A stretch of DNA of 64,000 bases. Source: Mixophyes australis (Eukaryota; Chordata; Amphibia; Anura; Limnodynastidae). Under the pieces are notes generated by a model that worked only from the letters and a program-made list of their open reading frames with translations, did not search any database and was not told the DNA's origin. The stretch covers positions 158,527,724-158,591,723 of the forward strand of contig JAVHZZ010000006.1 in assembly GCA_036250195.1 (NCBI GenBank), given 5' to 3'. A program made the position numbers and the translations under genes. Positions 36,610 to 49,475 of the stretch are shown here, piece by piece; positions within the stretch are counted from its first letter, which is position 1, and the number at the start of each line of letters is the position of its first letter.

Positions 36610-39600
36610 TAGGAGTCTACCATGGGTTGTGTGAGGGGACTCAGGAGTTGGCATTTAAATAGTTAATGTTACTGTATTTGTTCCCAGAAAACTCCTCCCC
36701 ACTGCAACCCCTGTAACTCCTCAGTGTAATTGAAAAATCCCAAAGAACCAGAAACAACATGAAACGTAGTGTCCTCCAGATGGAATCAGAGTAATGGATT
36801 TATTGCAAGTATAAAAATCCTCTTTTCTCTTTCATCCAATCTTGGGGCACTGCTACCATGGGGAAGTTATAAAGCAGCCCCCTACTGGAGGGATTGATCT
36901 GTCAACCTAGCAAGCAAAAACTTGCTGCCAAAACTCGCATCAAAACACACAAACACATTTAAATGTTAAAAATAAGTTAAAGTGCTTACAGAGGACCAGG
37001 TCACTCAGCAGAGCTGATCCACCAAAGCCCTATTATCCGCAGCCCAGGTCCCCACAGAGCGTGTGGAAGGTGCATCGACTCAACCAGGCACAGGCCGATC
37101 AAACCTAAGCTGACATCATGGTGGTTGTTATCCACCTGGCAATGGTCTGTTTTGTAGCTGGCCATTCCCTCTTGTGAGCCTCATACAAAACAAAAAGGAA
37201 ATCTGTACACTACACAGTGGATATTCTGTCAACATTAATCCATAGAGCACAGACAACATTCAAGAGTACTAAGGACCCCTGACCCGAAGAGGCAGCCGCC
37301 TACTGGAAGACTGGGACCACAACTCCTGATTGAGGTGAAATCCGGAAACAACCTTGGGCTGGAAAGAGGGAACAGTGCGCAATACAGCCCCGTCATACTG
37401 AAAAACCAGTTAAGTTGAACGGCAAGAAGGCACCAAGTTTCAAGACTCTTCTTGCGGAAGCGATGGCGAGGAGAAAAACCACTTTCCAAGTCAGGAACAG
37501 AAGCTCAACAGACTCCAGTGGTTCAAAAGTAAAGGGTCTACGGGCTGAAGTTCTGATTAGAGCCGGCTTTTATGAGCAAATCGTCCAGATATAGCATGCT
37601 ACAAGACCTGTGTTGCCCTGGAAAGGCCGAATGGAAGCGCCCTGAATTGAAAATGGGACTCCACCACTACAAATCTGAGCAGTGACTGATGCCCCCTCCC
37701 AGATAGGCATGTGGAAATAAGCATCATGAATGTCGATGGAGGCCAGAAACTCATTGGGTTCCAACCCATTGATCACTGACCTCAAGAATCTGTCCACCAG
37801 GAGATGTAGATTTAGGACCTACAGATTGAGAATGGAGTCAAAGGAGCTGTTCAACTTGGAAACCAGAAAGATGTTTGAATAGAAACCTTGGCCTGACCGC
37901 ACCGCTGGGACCTGGCACATAACATCTGAAGAAAGAAGCTAAGCAATCGTTTGGAGCATAGCTAATGTTTCACTTTGTTGCAATGGAAGCATGGTGGAGA
38001 AGAAATGGTGAGGGGGCAGACCATTAAGTTCTATCATGTAACCCCACTACATGATCGCCCCGACCTTGAGATGAAGTCGCCCATTGTTTCTGGAAAAACA
38101 GTAAATGTCCCCCCTCTCCCGTGGCCACAAGATGGGGAGTAAGCATGTCAGGAAGCAGACTTTTTCAGGGTTTTTAGGCCATGGACACTTCATGGAATAG
38201 GAGGACCTGTCCCACTGAGAGTGACCTCTGGATGCAAGGTGCTTACTTCTGGTATAGCCACCTCGAAAGGGCTGACGAAAGGATCCAAACCAAGGTCCTC
38301 ACGGTTTGGAAGCATTAATAGGAAGGAAGGTGCTTTTACCTTTCGTAGTCTTACATATCATATCGTCCAGCTCCAGACCAAAAAGAAAAGAGCCTGCATA
38401 AGGAAGAGAATCCAAGGACTTCTTTGATTCTGCATCAGTATCCCAGAAATGTAACCACAGACTTCTCCTGGCTGCAACAGCTGATGCTCATACAGCGTAA
38501 GAAACGGAGGCTGCATTCTGAGCTGCCTCAGAGATACCCTAAAGATTCCTTCAGATGCAGTGCCAGAGGAAGCAAGTCAGAATCTCACAGACCATCTGCA
38601 AGCTGGTCTGTCCAGGTCTCCATCGCTCTAGCCACCCAAGCAGAAGATAGCATGAGTCTAAGCAAAGTGCCTGCTGCCACGTAAATGTACTTCAAGAAGC
38701 TCTACACCTTACGGTCAGTGCCATCCTTGAGTGCAGATGAGCCAGGTACAGGGAGAGTGGTATGTTGAACCAAACGTGCTACTGGTGTATCCACCATAGG
38801 CACCTGTTCTCACTGGGTCATTTCATCCACCTGTAAAGGATATAGGCGTATTATCACAAATTTAGTCCAGGTTCACACACTTTAGTGTTGTCTAAATCTA
38901 ATCCTCCACTCCCTGGCCCGTGGAAGAGTCCTCTAAGTCTACAATCTGAGGGGAGTCAGAGTCCACATATACTTCTTCTTCCTCAGAAGACCCTTCTGAG
39001 TCATAGACAGCTAAAAGAGGATGAGCGGACCTATGCAGCTTATGTGGAGCTGCAGGCCTGGGGGGTGTCAAGAAATGTATTTACATTTTTCTAGTCCCCG
39101 TAATTAAGGAAATGGACAAAAAAGGTTCTGCCTGGAACTACCCCTGGGAAACAGGAGGAGTTGGGAAGGACAGAAGGACCCATCCAGACATCCTCAAACT
39201 AGCTGAATGAGAACTGCCATAGGAGGGGCCACTGGTACAAAAGCTGGAATGATAACCGCAGCCAGCGTAGGTATCTCTGCAGGTTGGACTAGAACCTGAA
39301 TTAGTGCCACTACAGACTGACTCAGCTTAGTTGTCCACGCAGGTACCTCTATCGGAGGGAGTGCTCCTCGGGCATCAGTATCACAGTCCACACAAACACT
39401 TGGGTCCTATTGTCCACTGGGGAGTTTGGCTGTTCATTTTGCACAGGTAAAATATTTAACCCTAGGTGCCTTGTCCTTGTCGGACACTGTCCTACAACAG
39501 GGTTTGCGACTCTTCCAGCAAAACCTGCTATCTCAATATAAGGAATAGAAAGTAGGAAAATTGACACAAGGGTGCAGAATGTATGTGTAAGTAAGGTACA

Positions 39601-40690
39601 GAGCTCATATCTGGCCACCAGCCAAGAGCAGTACTTCCCAATGCAACTTTAGTATATACTATATTACAGATTTTACCCTGTCAATAGTGAAGCCTATGTG
39701 CAGATATTATATCATTTGACATATCTACAGATGATATACAATAATAATGTAAGGAACAGTTAGATGTAAGGTTCTCAGCCCTCCAGATGACAGCCAAGGA
39801 CAGTACAGTGAAGAGGAGAGGAGGCCCGTCGGCAGACTCAGATGGTGATGCAGCAGTGTCCCCTCCGAGATCCTCTCAGGGTGTCTCAGCCAGCTCGTAA
39901 AATAAGGTCAACTATCCTGAATGATGCTAAGGATGATACTAGCTTATGGAAGAGGGAGCCTTGATGTCAAGGGACATGCTCCTCCCCTGACCGATGTTTC
40001 AAACATCCGTTTTGCTGCTCCTTTCCTCTGTAATACTCTGACCGTTTGCGATGGCTTCTCTGGCTAAGCCCTCAAACAGCCTGTCATGCATCTGCTTCAT
40101 TGTAGAGCTACAATGCTTACAAAGTCCCCCCTCCTCTAATGAGTGAGAGACTTGGTACAAAAAGGGGAGATGGCGGGTGCCATCTTGGAATCACAGCGCT
40201 CTATACTTAACTGCAGGGCTGGTCATCCGACAACAGCAGAGAGTGACAGCAGCAAAAGCCACTGTAATCACTCAGAACAGCAATGTAGTGTCCGATACCT
40301 TTAGTCCTTCTGCTCCACTGGAGGTTTCTGTCCTCCCAGAGATTGCCTTGCACACCTATGTTATGGTTTGACAGGTGTACCGCCCCTGTCAAACTTACCT
40401 TTAAGACAGCTGAGGTCTGTTAGTAGGCAAAAAAACTCCCACAAAAACCTATACATTTAAATAAAATTAAAGAAATTAAATACAATTATCAAAATAATAA
40501 AAAGAAATGCAGGATAGCCCAAAATAAGCCCAACTCATTGGGCACTTAAAAAACCACTGAGGAGCTACAGGTTGCAGAGAGGAGGAGTTTGTCAATAATT
40601 ACATTAAAAATTGACTATTTAAAGTGCCAAGTCCCCTCATACAATCCATGTCCCCCATACTGGATGAAAGAGAAAGCGCATTTATTGGAA
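36610..40690 (-). mobile_element. DIRS-type retrotransposon, reverse orientation, decayed
   Basis: About 4 kb. The - strand holds an RT-like block (MDRFLRSVINGLEP, then FLASIDIHDAYFHMPI) at 37690-37797, a clear DIRS RT signature. Inverted terminal sequences occur: CTCTTTCATCC at 36829 and GGATGAAAGAG at 40661. A second inverted pair lies at 36629-36725 and 40556-40642 (GAGGGGACT / AGTCCCCTC; CTCCTCAGTG / CACTGAGGAG). Frames are interrupted. Outer limits are approximate. Confidence 0.7.
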
Positions 40691-41218
40691 TGCTATCAAA
40701 TAACTAAGAAACAGTGACAACAATGAGACACTTTCTGTCACGTCACTGGACAGTCTGCATTCTCAGCAAGTGCCACAGTGATGTCACAGGTTCCTGGTGA
40801 ACTGAGGCTGAAATATCACAAGTGTGAAGCCCACTACACTGTACTTTAACTGTCCCAATAACTTCACCCATTTTAGTTGTTAATTATGCCCAGCCTTTCC
40901 ATTTGTTTTAATCCTTGTGATTTTTAAGGACACACAGGGAAATTGTCATTATTAAGGACATTAGTACCAACATATTTGTCTCCCCACTTCTGCGTTTTGC
41001 TGGCATCTGTTAAGCAATGCAGTCCAAGTTCTAAATCCATTGGACAGCTTTAATCATATTACCTACCAACTCAACCACAAAATATACCAGGCATTTAAAA
41101 ATGCTCCCTCACATAAATGTGCAAAAATAGGGACTAATTGTTCAGAGCCACTTAAAATATCTGCAACTTTCGAGAAGCAATGGATGATTCTGCTGCTATG
41201 CACTGGTCTCATACTCAC
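40691..41218 (-). other. COL9A3 intron right of the DIRS element, no feature
   Basis: Nothing recognised between the DIRS copy and the exon at 41219. Confidence 0.4.
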
Positions 41219-41272
41219 AGGTAGTCCATTAGGTCCCTTCTCACCGGAAATACCCATCTTTCCCGAATCACC
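41219..41272 (-). CDS. COL9A3: COL9A3 exon 14 of window (COL2)
   Basis: 54 bp, GDSGKMGISGEKGPNGLP, six triplets. Acceptor TTTCAG, donor GTGAGT. Confidence 0.95.
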
Positions 41273-41546
41273 CTGAAACACAGAATAAGCAAGAGAGATT
41301 ATAGCTAGAATTCACAAAATACGTGCTATAAGCACAACATGGGGGTGCCGCAGGGGGGATTGACACCTTTACCAGGCCCAGCACCTCTCATTTTAGTGTG
41401 AGCAAATCGTGCATCTATTTCCAAATGTGCGGTGTATGTGGTTTTCCAGATAGCATGTGTTAAATAATTGAGACAGCTCCTTAATCCTGTGTGAAAGAAA
41501 ACTTGCTCCTTGTGAGTAAACCCATAGCTTTCACACCAGTACAAAC

Positions 41547-41600
41547 CTTCTCACCGTCCAGGCCAGAGATTCCATCTCGTCCATCCTTCCCGGGCATTCC
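41547..41600 (-). CDS. COL9A3: COL9A3 exon 13 of window (COL2)
   Basis: 54 bp, GMPGKDGRDGISGLDGEK, closely matching human. Acceptor TTGTAG. The donor is the weaker GTTTGT. Confidence 0.95.
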
Positions 41601-42384
41601 CTACAAACAGACAAAGGTTAGTACTAGATCATGGGCACACTGGGATTCATACAATCCATGCCTAATCATTTTACTTCTAAACACAAATTATATCAGTAAC
41701 ATAGGTTTTGTGGTTTTCATAAGAGGATATGGAAACTGCATCTACAAAATAATTTCTACATATTTCTGCTCTTGCAGGAATACAACTGGAATCCCGGCAG
41801 ACACCACCATCTTGGCCTACAAATCCATGCTTTTCCTGTAATAATGGGTAAACTTGCATGCAGAAAGCACATGGCATCAAAAAAGATTATTTGGACTGCG
41901 TGACTGTATTATCGCCGTTCATTAATTACATGTATAGTCTAGAAGTACCCATATTAGACACTATGGTAGTTTTATGCACAAATGGATTTTTATCTTTAAA
42001 ATTCAGAGCAATCATGTTAGACCATTAAAGGGCAAACCTGATACTCTTTGGAAGCTGCATAGTGCGGCTGTCTAACCTTGAAAAGGTCCGCACATTACCC
42101 TTAATCTCAGTAATAAGTTGAAACCATAAAGTTAATAAAAAAGCAGACATCTGTAATAACATATCAGCAGACATTTTAAACAAGTGTTACAAGCTTTAAC
42201 AAACAAATCTGACAATGAAGCAGGAAGAAGCTGGGGGTTTCATGTGAAGGTGAGGAGAGCTGTCTGATTCCCATCACTGTGTTAGACAGTTTACACAATC
42301 TGTATTGGAGACCAGTGTCTCCATCTTTTATATTATCAAGGTGTGTTTCCAGTGAGCTGTATAAAAGGGTCTCTTATTACTTAC
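41601..42384 (-). other. COL9A3 intron with a cysteine-containing open frame
   Basis: On the - strand a TTACAG acceptor-like site at 41838 precedes an open frame (to 41677) with GFVGQDGGVCRDSSC. It is not part of the known chain and is not in the triplet register of the neighbouring exons. Confidence 0.3.
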
Positions 42385-42438
42385 GGGCTCTCCAATAGGA
42401 CCAGGACCACCTGGCAATCCTTTGGGACCAGCTTTACC
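42385..42438 (-). CDS. COL9A3: COL9A3 exon 12 of window (COL2)
   Basis: 54 bp, GKAGPKGLPGGPGPIGEP, six triplets. Acceptor TTTTAG, donor GTAAGT. Confidence 0.95.
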
Positions 42439-42830
42439 CTAAAAGAGAAGCAGCACCGAATAATCAGTATAGTTAAATATAGATGGTATATGTTTCAGAG
42501 TATGGATACACTAGAACTGTCTTTTGGGACAATGATCTAATTATTTAGACTTTGTGACATATGGCAAATAGAGTAACCACTACAATATATTAAATAGTAT
42601 AATAAGTAACATAACCCCCATTTAAGAATTATGTGACCATAAAATGGTGTAGGATCACATGCAAAGTACTTTTACAGTTTTTAGGTCACAAGCACGTTGC
42701 ATTCACTTATGAATGGCTCTGGGCACATATCACATTAGAGCCATTCCCACATCTTTGCAACGTGTGATGCTTAGCTTGAAATTGTGTTACATAAGTAGAG
42801 TGTAAAAAATTTCAGCAGGAAGCACTATAT

Positions 42831-43018
42831 CAGTGTTTCTCCACTCCAGTCCTGGTGTACCCCTAACAGCTCATGATTTCAGGATTTCCATTTGTAGGAA
42901 CAGGTGCTTTAAATATTGACCTAACCAAATATATATAAACTCACCTATCCATGATTAAGGAAATCCTCTAAACATGACTTGTTGGGGAATACTAGAGGAC
43001 CACATTTAAGAATCCCTG
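42831..43018. mobile_element. hAT-type MITE
   Basis: Begins CAGTGTTTCTCCACTCCAGTCC and ends AAGAATCCCTG, with TTCAGGATTTCC / GGAAATCC and CAACAG-like inner pairs. This is a very common vertebrate hAT-derived MITE. The target duplication has decayed. Confidence 0.7.
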
Positions 43019-43614
43019 TTCTACATCACAAGACAAGGCATATTTTACACTAATGGATGGCTCAACAAAAAAAGGTTCCCTAGACCCAAATAGTTTACAA
43101 AAATAAGAATAAAAATGACGTAATAAAATATAAGTATAATGAAGTAAAACTATAATAGAAAGTGCCTTGCAAAATAAAGAGAAATAACAATGTCATAAAA
43201 GTAATGAAAGGTCCCTTCTGATTGGCTGAACTCAATTTGCCAATCATTGAAGCATATTGACACCATGCAAGACCTTGGTCTACGTTTAGCATTTGAATTA
43301 GTTGGACTTGAACTAATGTTATGGAAATGGTTATTTTAGTTTGAATTAGGACTACAGTTTAAGAATAGGAATAAAGTTCATAATGGCAACCAGTGACACT
43401 AGACATTTCAAATACTTTGTATGAAAAAGGGAAATGTTCCTGTATGCAGAGTATACTAGGAGCCTGAGATAGAGCGTTCACATCCAGGTTCAATTACTTC
43501 CTAGTCTAGTCAAGTCTTTTAGTTGTACTGAGAAAAGACCATTTGTCCATTCATTAAAATGTCCCTGTCACAGAAAATTTGAAATGATCTCCTATATCCA
43601 TATTACCAATACAA

Positions 43615-44240
43615 GTTAACCCGTGCATGATACTCATGCACTCTAGTCAAATCAAGCTACTTAAGGTGTTAAAAAGGTTCTTGTCATGCATTTGGGCCAT
43701 AGCCCAGGCCTCCTCAGGGGAAGAGCGTTACTTCCCGATCGATGTAAGCGCCCTTTTTTAACGTGGTTTTGTCCACATGTCACCACCTCATCATTCTTCT
43801 CCATCACCTCATCCTTCATTTTCATTGCCACATCTATCAAGATGTCTATCCAGACATAGGGATCTCTCTCAGCGGTCCTGAGTATCACACTCCTCTCACT
43901 CTGTCACCCCCGGCAACCACCAACCACTCCCCCCACTGTCACCCCCGGCAACCACCAACCACTCCCAACTGTCACTTCTCCTTCAAGAAATATATATATA
44001 TATTTTTTTAAATCTTTATAAACACTTAACAATTAACAAATGAAATTAACAAATTAAAAACATCTTAGTATACCAAATTTCAGCCCTTTCTGAATTTTTT
44101 TTTACACACACACTAAGAATTTAGTAGATCAGTGTATAACTCCGCCCAGCAGGTGGCGCTGCAGCTTGGTTTTATTTTTTCCACACACACACACACACAG
44201 ACAGACTAACAAACGCCACTAAGCATTTATATTATAGATA
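43615..44240. mobile_element. Possible Helitron-like or other composite repeat
   Basis: A unit from about AACCCGTGCATGATACTCATGCAC to TAAGCATTTATATTATAGATA resembles repeats often seen in frogs. Inside are a tandem repeat (43901-43975), a TA run, and a CA run (44188-44200). The class is uncertain. Confidence 0.35.
43901..43975. repeat. 35-bp tandem repeat, about 2.2 copies
   Basis: The unit CTGTCACCCCCGGCAACCAC and following CAACCACTCC begins at 43901 and again at 43936; a partial third starts near 43969. Confidence 0.85.
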
Positions 44241-44796
44241 TTACCAGCAGTAAGATAAATTACATCCTAGTAAACACTAAAGGATACTTTTTATAAGAGA
44301 GAAAGCATATTAATGTTACTCTTGCATTACAAATATATAAAATAGACAGTAAAGAGCTTATGTAACAATGCACATCAAAGGCATCTGTTTTGTTTTCACT
44401 TTCTAACCAGAACTAGAGAAATGACAGTCACTATATACTTATGGTTTACACTGCAGGGAATGTCATAATACACTACCAACGGATTATCATTTGTAACTAT
44501 GATTACAGCAAAATAGCAGATCACATTAATAAACGTTTTGCATGTGTAATGTAATCAGTTATACAACTGATTAGATATACAATTAAAACATATTTTAAAA
44601 TTATATACAGTTGTAAGGAAATTAGATTGGATTGCGCTGCGCAGAGCAATTCTGAACCTGGCTACAGGAACAGCTAAAGGTCATTTATTTACAAAAGAAG
44701 AAATCACTGTTGCAGCCAATCAATTTATGTTTTTGTGCTCATCTAGTCCATTATTGTCAATGGGATATTCATATACAAGTCATATATGTAACTTAC

Positions 44797-44850
44797 AGTG
44801 TCACCCTTTGGTCCTTGGTATCCCTGAGGTCCTCTTACTCCTTGATCCCC
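44797..44850 (-). CDS. COL9A3: COL9A3 exon 11 of window (COL2)
   Basis: 54 bp, GDQGVRGPQGYQGPKGDT, six triplets. Acceptor TTTCAG, donor GTAAGT. Confidence 0.95.
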
Positions 44851-45602
44851 CTGAAATGAAAGACAGACAAATTGATGGAGAGAAGATCTCTTCCAGGATA
44901 TTAGGGTCAAACAGCTCTTGTAAATTCTGCCAAACAAGAACCTATGACCACAAAAACCCCTCTATTTTATCATAGAAAACTGCTGGCTTTGGAATAACCA
45001 CTATTCATCTGTAAAGACTTCCCTAAATAAGGGTTTTGAAAACTTGCAATATATATACCGTTATTTTAGCCATTAAATTGATTCTCAATCCTTTATACAA
45101 TTTAGACAATACTGTTTATTTTCATCAGCCCTTGAATACCAGACAATAACTTGTGACAAAAACTGTGTACAATGCACAGGGCAGAGCTGACATGTGTCAT
45201 GCCCAAAGGCAATGAAAATAAATAACTGCCTAGCTAACATTGGAGTTGTCTGAAGGTGAAAAATCTTTAATTTCTCTTTGTTACCACACAATTGTTACTG
45301 TATTTGGTCTACTGGCTAACAGGAAGCTAAACCTGTGTGAATGACTGCTATTACACTCATAGTTATACAAGGTGGGGTGGCCTGTTTATTTATTAAGCAA
45401 GTTTCCTTTCTTAGACATGACTGCTGAGTGACAGGTACAGACTTCACTTTCCCTTCTGATCCCTGTGTCACCTTCAGAGAAACCACACATTAGATATTAT
45501 TAGGTACACACAGTCCTCGGGCCACACAGGGTAAGGGATACACATCTGGTGGAGTGAATAAACAGTTACATGATGGGGAACATGCCTCAAGTTCATACGT
45601 AC
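44851..45602 (-). other. COL9A3 intron, no feature
   Basis: Nothing recognised. Confidence 0.4.
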
Positions 45603-45656
45603 AGCTTTCCCGGGAGGTCCAGGCTGACCTGGGGGTCCCCTAAATCCAGTGGGTCC
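45603..45656 (-). CDS. COL9A3: COL9A3 exon 10 of window (COL2)
   Basis: 54 bp, GPTGFRGPPGQPGPPGKA, six triplets. Acceptor TTTCAG, donor GTACGT. Confidence 0.96.
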
Positions 45657-45899
45657 CTGAAAATAAGAGACAGAGGATAAATGCAAAAAAGCATGTACAC
45701 AAATAAGGAGAGATGGGTGGAGACAATAATATCCCAAACTCCTGTATGATGCAATTTAATATGCACATGAGCACAACAGTCTGGTATATTATATGACTTA
45801 TTGTCAAACATTAAAAATATAGTATACCGTACAGTATATAAAACCGCCATACAAAATTAATGCAGAAAGCGAATATAAATTTTACTGCCGAGTACTCAC

Positions 45900-45953
45900 C
45901 CTGTCTCCTGCTGGTCCCTGGGGTCCAACTAAGCCCCTCTGACCTCTTGGGCC
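45900..45953 (-). CDS. COL9A3: COL9A3 exon 9 of window (COL2)
   Basis: 54 bp, GPRGQRGLVGPQGPAGDR, six triplets. Acceptor TTCTAG, donor GTGAGT. Confidence 0.95.
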
Positions 45954-46242
45954 CTAGAAAGAGAAATGGCATAAAACATTAGCTTTCTCAGTATACGGAC
46001 CTTAGCTGCCTGCATGTACCAGGAGAGGGGCCCTATAACAGGAATGATAGGACACAGCTTATATCAGGCTTATTGTAACCTGTGGCTCTTCCACGGATGT
46101 TTAACCACAAGTCCAAGAATGCTCTGCCAGCCAATTATCTGACTTGTTGTTGCAACTCGGAGGTCTCTCAGTGTTTTACACTCAGGCTTGATTTGGTATG
46201 AACTAGGAGACTATGATTTGACTGTGGGGTGGTGCTACTTAC

Positions 46243-46296
46243 CTGTAAGCCCACACTGCCAGGGATCCCTGGTGACCCAGGTGGTCCTGCCTCTCC
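46243..46296 (-). CDS. COL9A3: COL9A3 exon 8 of window (COL2)
   Basis: 54 bp, GEAGPPGSPGIPGSVGLQ. Acceptor CCACAG, donor GTAAGT. The ending PGSVGLQ matches the human chain. Confidence 0.96.
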
Positions 46297-46807
46297 CTGT
46301 GGATAAGGACACAAAGTCAGAGCATGTAGATAACATGTGAGATTTACCAGCTAGTAGTGATAGGCTGCAGATATCAGTTTAAGCTAGTATTTAGCAGCTA
46401 AGTAACTAAGACCATGACAATAAAAACAATCTTTCCCTGATAATCTGGGCAACATCTTCACTAAATGTAGGTTACGTTGCCTTAATGCTGCTCACCCTAA
46501 TAGCAGAGCGATAGGATCAGTGCCCAATATGGCTGCACATAAATAAGAGGTCATCTTTCAACCAAAATTACAAACATGCACAATAGTGATCCTATCGATT
46601 TTAATAGGATCATTATCATGCAATGTGCTCACTTTGAGATCATATATGCAGCATGTGATGCCCAGACATTATGTATCCATGATTTTAGAGTATGGCTGGA
46701 CCAGACAAATAATATATTACAGAAAGCTATTTTGATGAAGGACCTGAACCCCCCCCCCCCAGTTCCCCCCTACAGAGCACATGGATTCCTGGTCTATCCA
46801 GCATTAC

Positions 46808-46861
46808 CTTTTGTCCATCTTTTCCGATCTCCCCTCGCTCTCCTTTATGTCCTGTGTGACC
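46808..46861 (-). CDS. COL9A3: COL9A3 exon 7 of window (COL2)
   Basis: 54 bp, GHTGHKGERGEIGKDGQK, a charged segment near the start of COL2. Acceptor TTACAG, donor GTAATG. First exon after the intron that carries the LTR retrotransposon. Confidence 0.95.
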
Positions 46862-48313
46862 CTGTAATAAGCATACAAGATAGATTAGTACCTGGTTTGT
46901 GTAGAGCACATACGGAGGAATAAAATCCACTTAAAATGGACACAGTGTAACAGAAGATTAGTTACATCAGGGTAATAACATAGATAATTACACTAATATG
47001 AAAGATCTACTAAAGTGTACACTGCTTTAGAATAGTAATAGCTCACAGCACAATATAACAGTGTAACAGTGAAACACAATTAATTTGTTTCCTCACAGCG
47101 CTGGGGCCACGTGTTCAATTCCAACCAGGGCACTATCTGTGTGGATTTTGTATGTTCTCACGTAGGTTTGCGTGGCTTCGGACAAAGTGGACTGGTGTGT
47201 GGGGTAGGGAATTGAGATACAAAGCCCCAACAGGACAGGGATTGATGTAAATGATTCAAATCCTCTGGAAAGTACTACCTTTGGTGGCAACGCTATCATC
47301 ATCATCAGCTATTTATATAGCGCCACTAATTCCGCAGCGCTGCACAGAGAACTCACTCACATCAGTCCCTGCCCCATTGGAGCTTACAGTCTAAATTCCC
47401 TAACATACACACACACATGCAGACCAAGAGAGACTATTCAATAGCAGCCAATTAACCCCCTGACCCCCAGCCTGCCCGATAATAATAATGTCAATACTTC
47501 ACATTACAGTTCTATGCACAATCCAACAAATAACATTACAATAAACAAGAAATCCCAGTTTAGCAAAATAGTGTGTCCAACAAATCACATCATGGTGAAA
47601 AATAGAATCCAGCAGATCACGTTATAGTTCAATCATAAGAAATGTAGTAGCCCAACCCATACAGCATTATCAAGGAATACAGTAAGTCACATCACTGCTC
47701 AGAATAACACAACATATAAAAGTAATTCATTAAGTAAAAATGACGACATGTGACAGGGATTCCAAAGAATCACAGCTCTGCATAAAAAAATATTCTACCA
47801 GATTACTGCTTACTGTGTCAGGGCAAATACAGTCTCAATACAGTGAGGAATTTCAATCATATTGCATGAGTAATAATAATAATGAAAAATGATGGAGGTT
47901 ATTGCTCACACATGGCTGGACTGAATGCCAGAACTGGTCAGACTGGTGGTCAGTGGTCTAACACACTCTGCTGGCTGTAGTGCTCACAATGCCTACTATA
48001 ATAGAGCAAATCATGGTTTGTCCTATTATAATAGGACTCCGTTGGACTCTAAGAGCCGGGCGGAGCACCTCAGAATTCGGTCCTGGGGAGAAGACTGAAC
48101 AATTGATGGCAGAAGGCTTGCGGGAAATGAATATTTAAGTGATGCTAAGCAGAAGATGCTCTGTCCTAAAACTGGATGGGAGACCTGTGAAACCATATAA
48201 GTTGCAGAATTGTTATAAGATTTGGTAATTTCTATTGGTTTGATAATTATAATAAAACTTTCAAATATATAATGTTTGTTTAAAACTATTGACGTTTTCC
48301 CATTGGTTATAAG
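46862..48313 (-). other. COL9A3 intron left of the LTR element
   Basis: Contains the repeat at 47296-47462; the rest is AT-rich and unassigned. Confidence 0.4.
47296..47462 (-). repeat. LINE/SINE-type interspersed repeat
   Basis: ATCATCATCAGCTATTTATATAGCGCCACTAATTCCGCAGCGCTG followed by ACAGTCTAAATTCCC and a CACACA run: a widespread frog repeat, cut at the right. Confidence 0.6.
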
Positions 48314-49165
48314 TGTAACCCCTGGGGATGCTGCAGTTGGACTTGAGCACCCAGGGGCTAATAATCACACTTGCATCAGTAAGAAAAGAGATGCATATAG
48401 CTATTTACCAGTCAAGGAGAAGGAACTACATCTCCCAGAAAACTGTTATGAAGAGGGGGCGGAGCCTAAGAAGACTGAGAAACCTGAGGGCGGAGAGAGA
48501 GAGGGAGAGAGGAGCATCCTGGGAGGGACTGAGCTGTGTGCCCAGTTCAGATAGGTGACCCTAGGGAGAAGGGCACTGGATGAGTGATCTGAGCAGAGAG
48601 AGCAGTCTGCAGAGATATCAAAGCTGGGTGCAGTTCTGAACAGAACCTGCTGGAAGCCACAGTTTGAAGCTGTAGGAGGAGGTTTGCATGCATCTCTGAA
48701 GAAGGACATTTTACAAGTCAGCCATTTTGGAGATAATTAAGTTCAGACCTGTGACACACTGGTGCAGATAAGTTACTGGTTATTTTTATCTATCTGTTGT
48801 TGTTCAAGTGGGGTTTGGACTATATCTGGCCACAAGGGCTGAAGAGTTAGGGATAGATGGGTGGGCAGGTAAATATGCACCAAGTGTGTGTCTAATCAGC
48901 ACTTGTGGAACTACAAGTCCCAGGATACAAATTAGAAAGGATTTTACAGTTGTTGCTAGAGGAGGGTCTGCATACTGTGACTGCTGTACCTCACTGCAAG
49001 TGATTTAAAGACCTCCAACATCTGCAAACTGGACACATGATGTTTCCATGCCATGCTGCATACATACAGAAGGGCCCCAACTTGCAGTGCACTGCTCTAT
49101 TTGTGTGGTGTGTTTGAATACTGCTGTGTGTGTTTGGCAGTACATTGTAGGGCTATAAGGGAAAA

Positions 49166-49173
49166 TATATAAA
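49166..49173 (+). promoter_or_regulatory. TATA-like box in 5' LTR
   Basis: TATATAAA about 850 bp into the LTR, upstream of the AATAAA at 49470, a plausible core promoter. Transcription start not determinable here. Confidence 0.45.
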
Positions 49174-49469
49174 TTCACCCTGCAAGATATTCACAGTATC
49201 AGGAGCAAGTAAGATATCTGATATATTTTTTCATGTGTATAAAGCTGTGACAGTTAATGGTTATATTGTTATATATTATATTATATTGTATGCTGTTATT
49301 GATTTATTGCAAGTTTTTGTGTTAACTTGGTGTGCATAGTAAGAAGTGGTGCGCCACTTTCATCCACACTGTTTTATTACTGTATTGTATTGTTTGCACT
49401 ATTATTTCAAATTATACCAAAGTATATTTTTCTATAAAATTACAAAGCTGCATTTAGGATTTCCATTTA

Positions 49470-49475
49470 AATAAA
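49470..49475 (+). terminator. AATAAA in LTR
   Basis: Poly(A) signal hexamer about 300 bp after the TATA-like box and 223 bp before the LTR end, fitting the R/U5 boundary. Confidence 0.45.

Noticed and set aside
43901..43975. CRISPR-like repeat
   Set aside because: Only two adjacent units with no spacers, in vertebrate intron DNA; a simple tandem repeat.
48276..48554. Separate small protein gene at the left LTR
   Set aside because: It is the LTR copy of the C-terminal end of pol read across the LTR border; no evidence of its own function.
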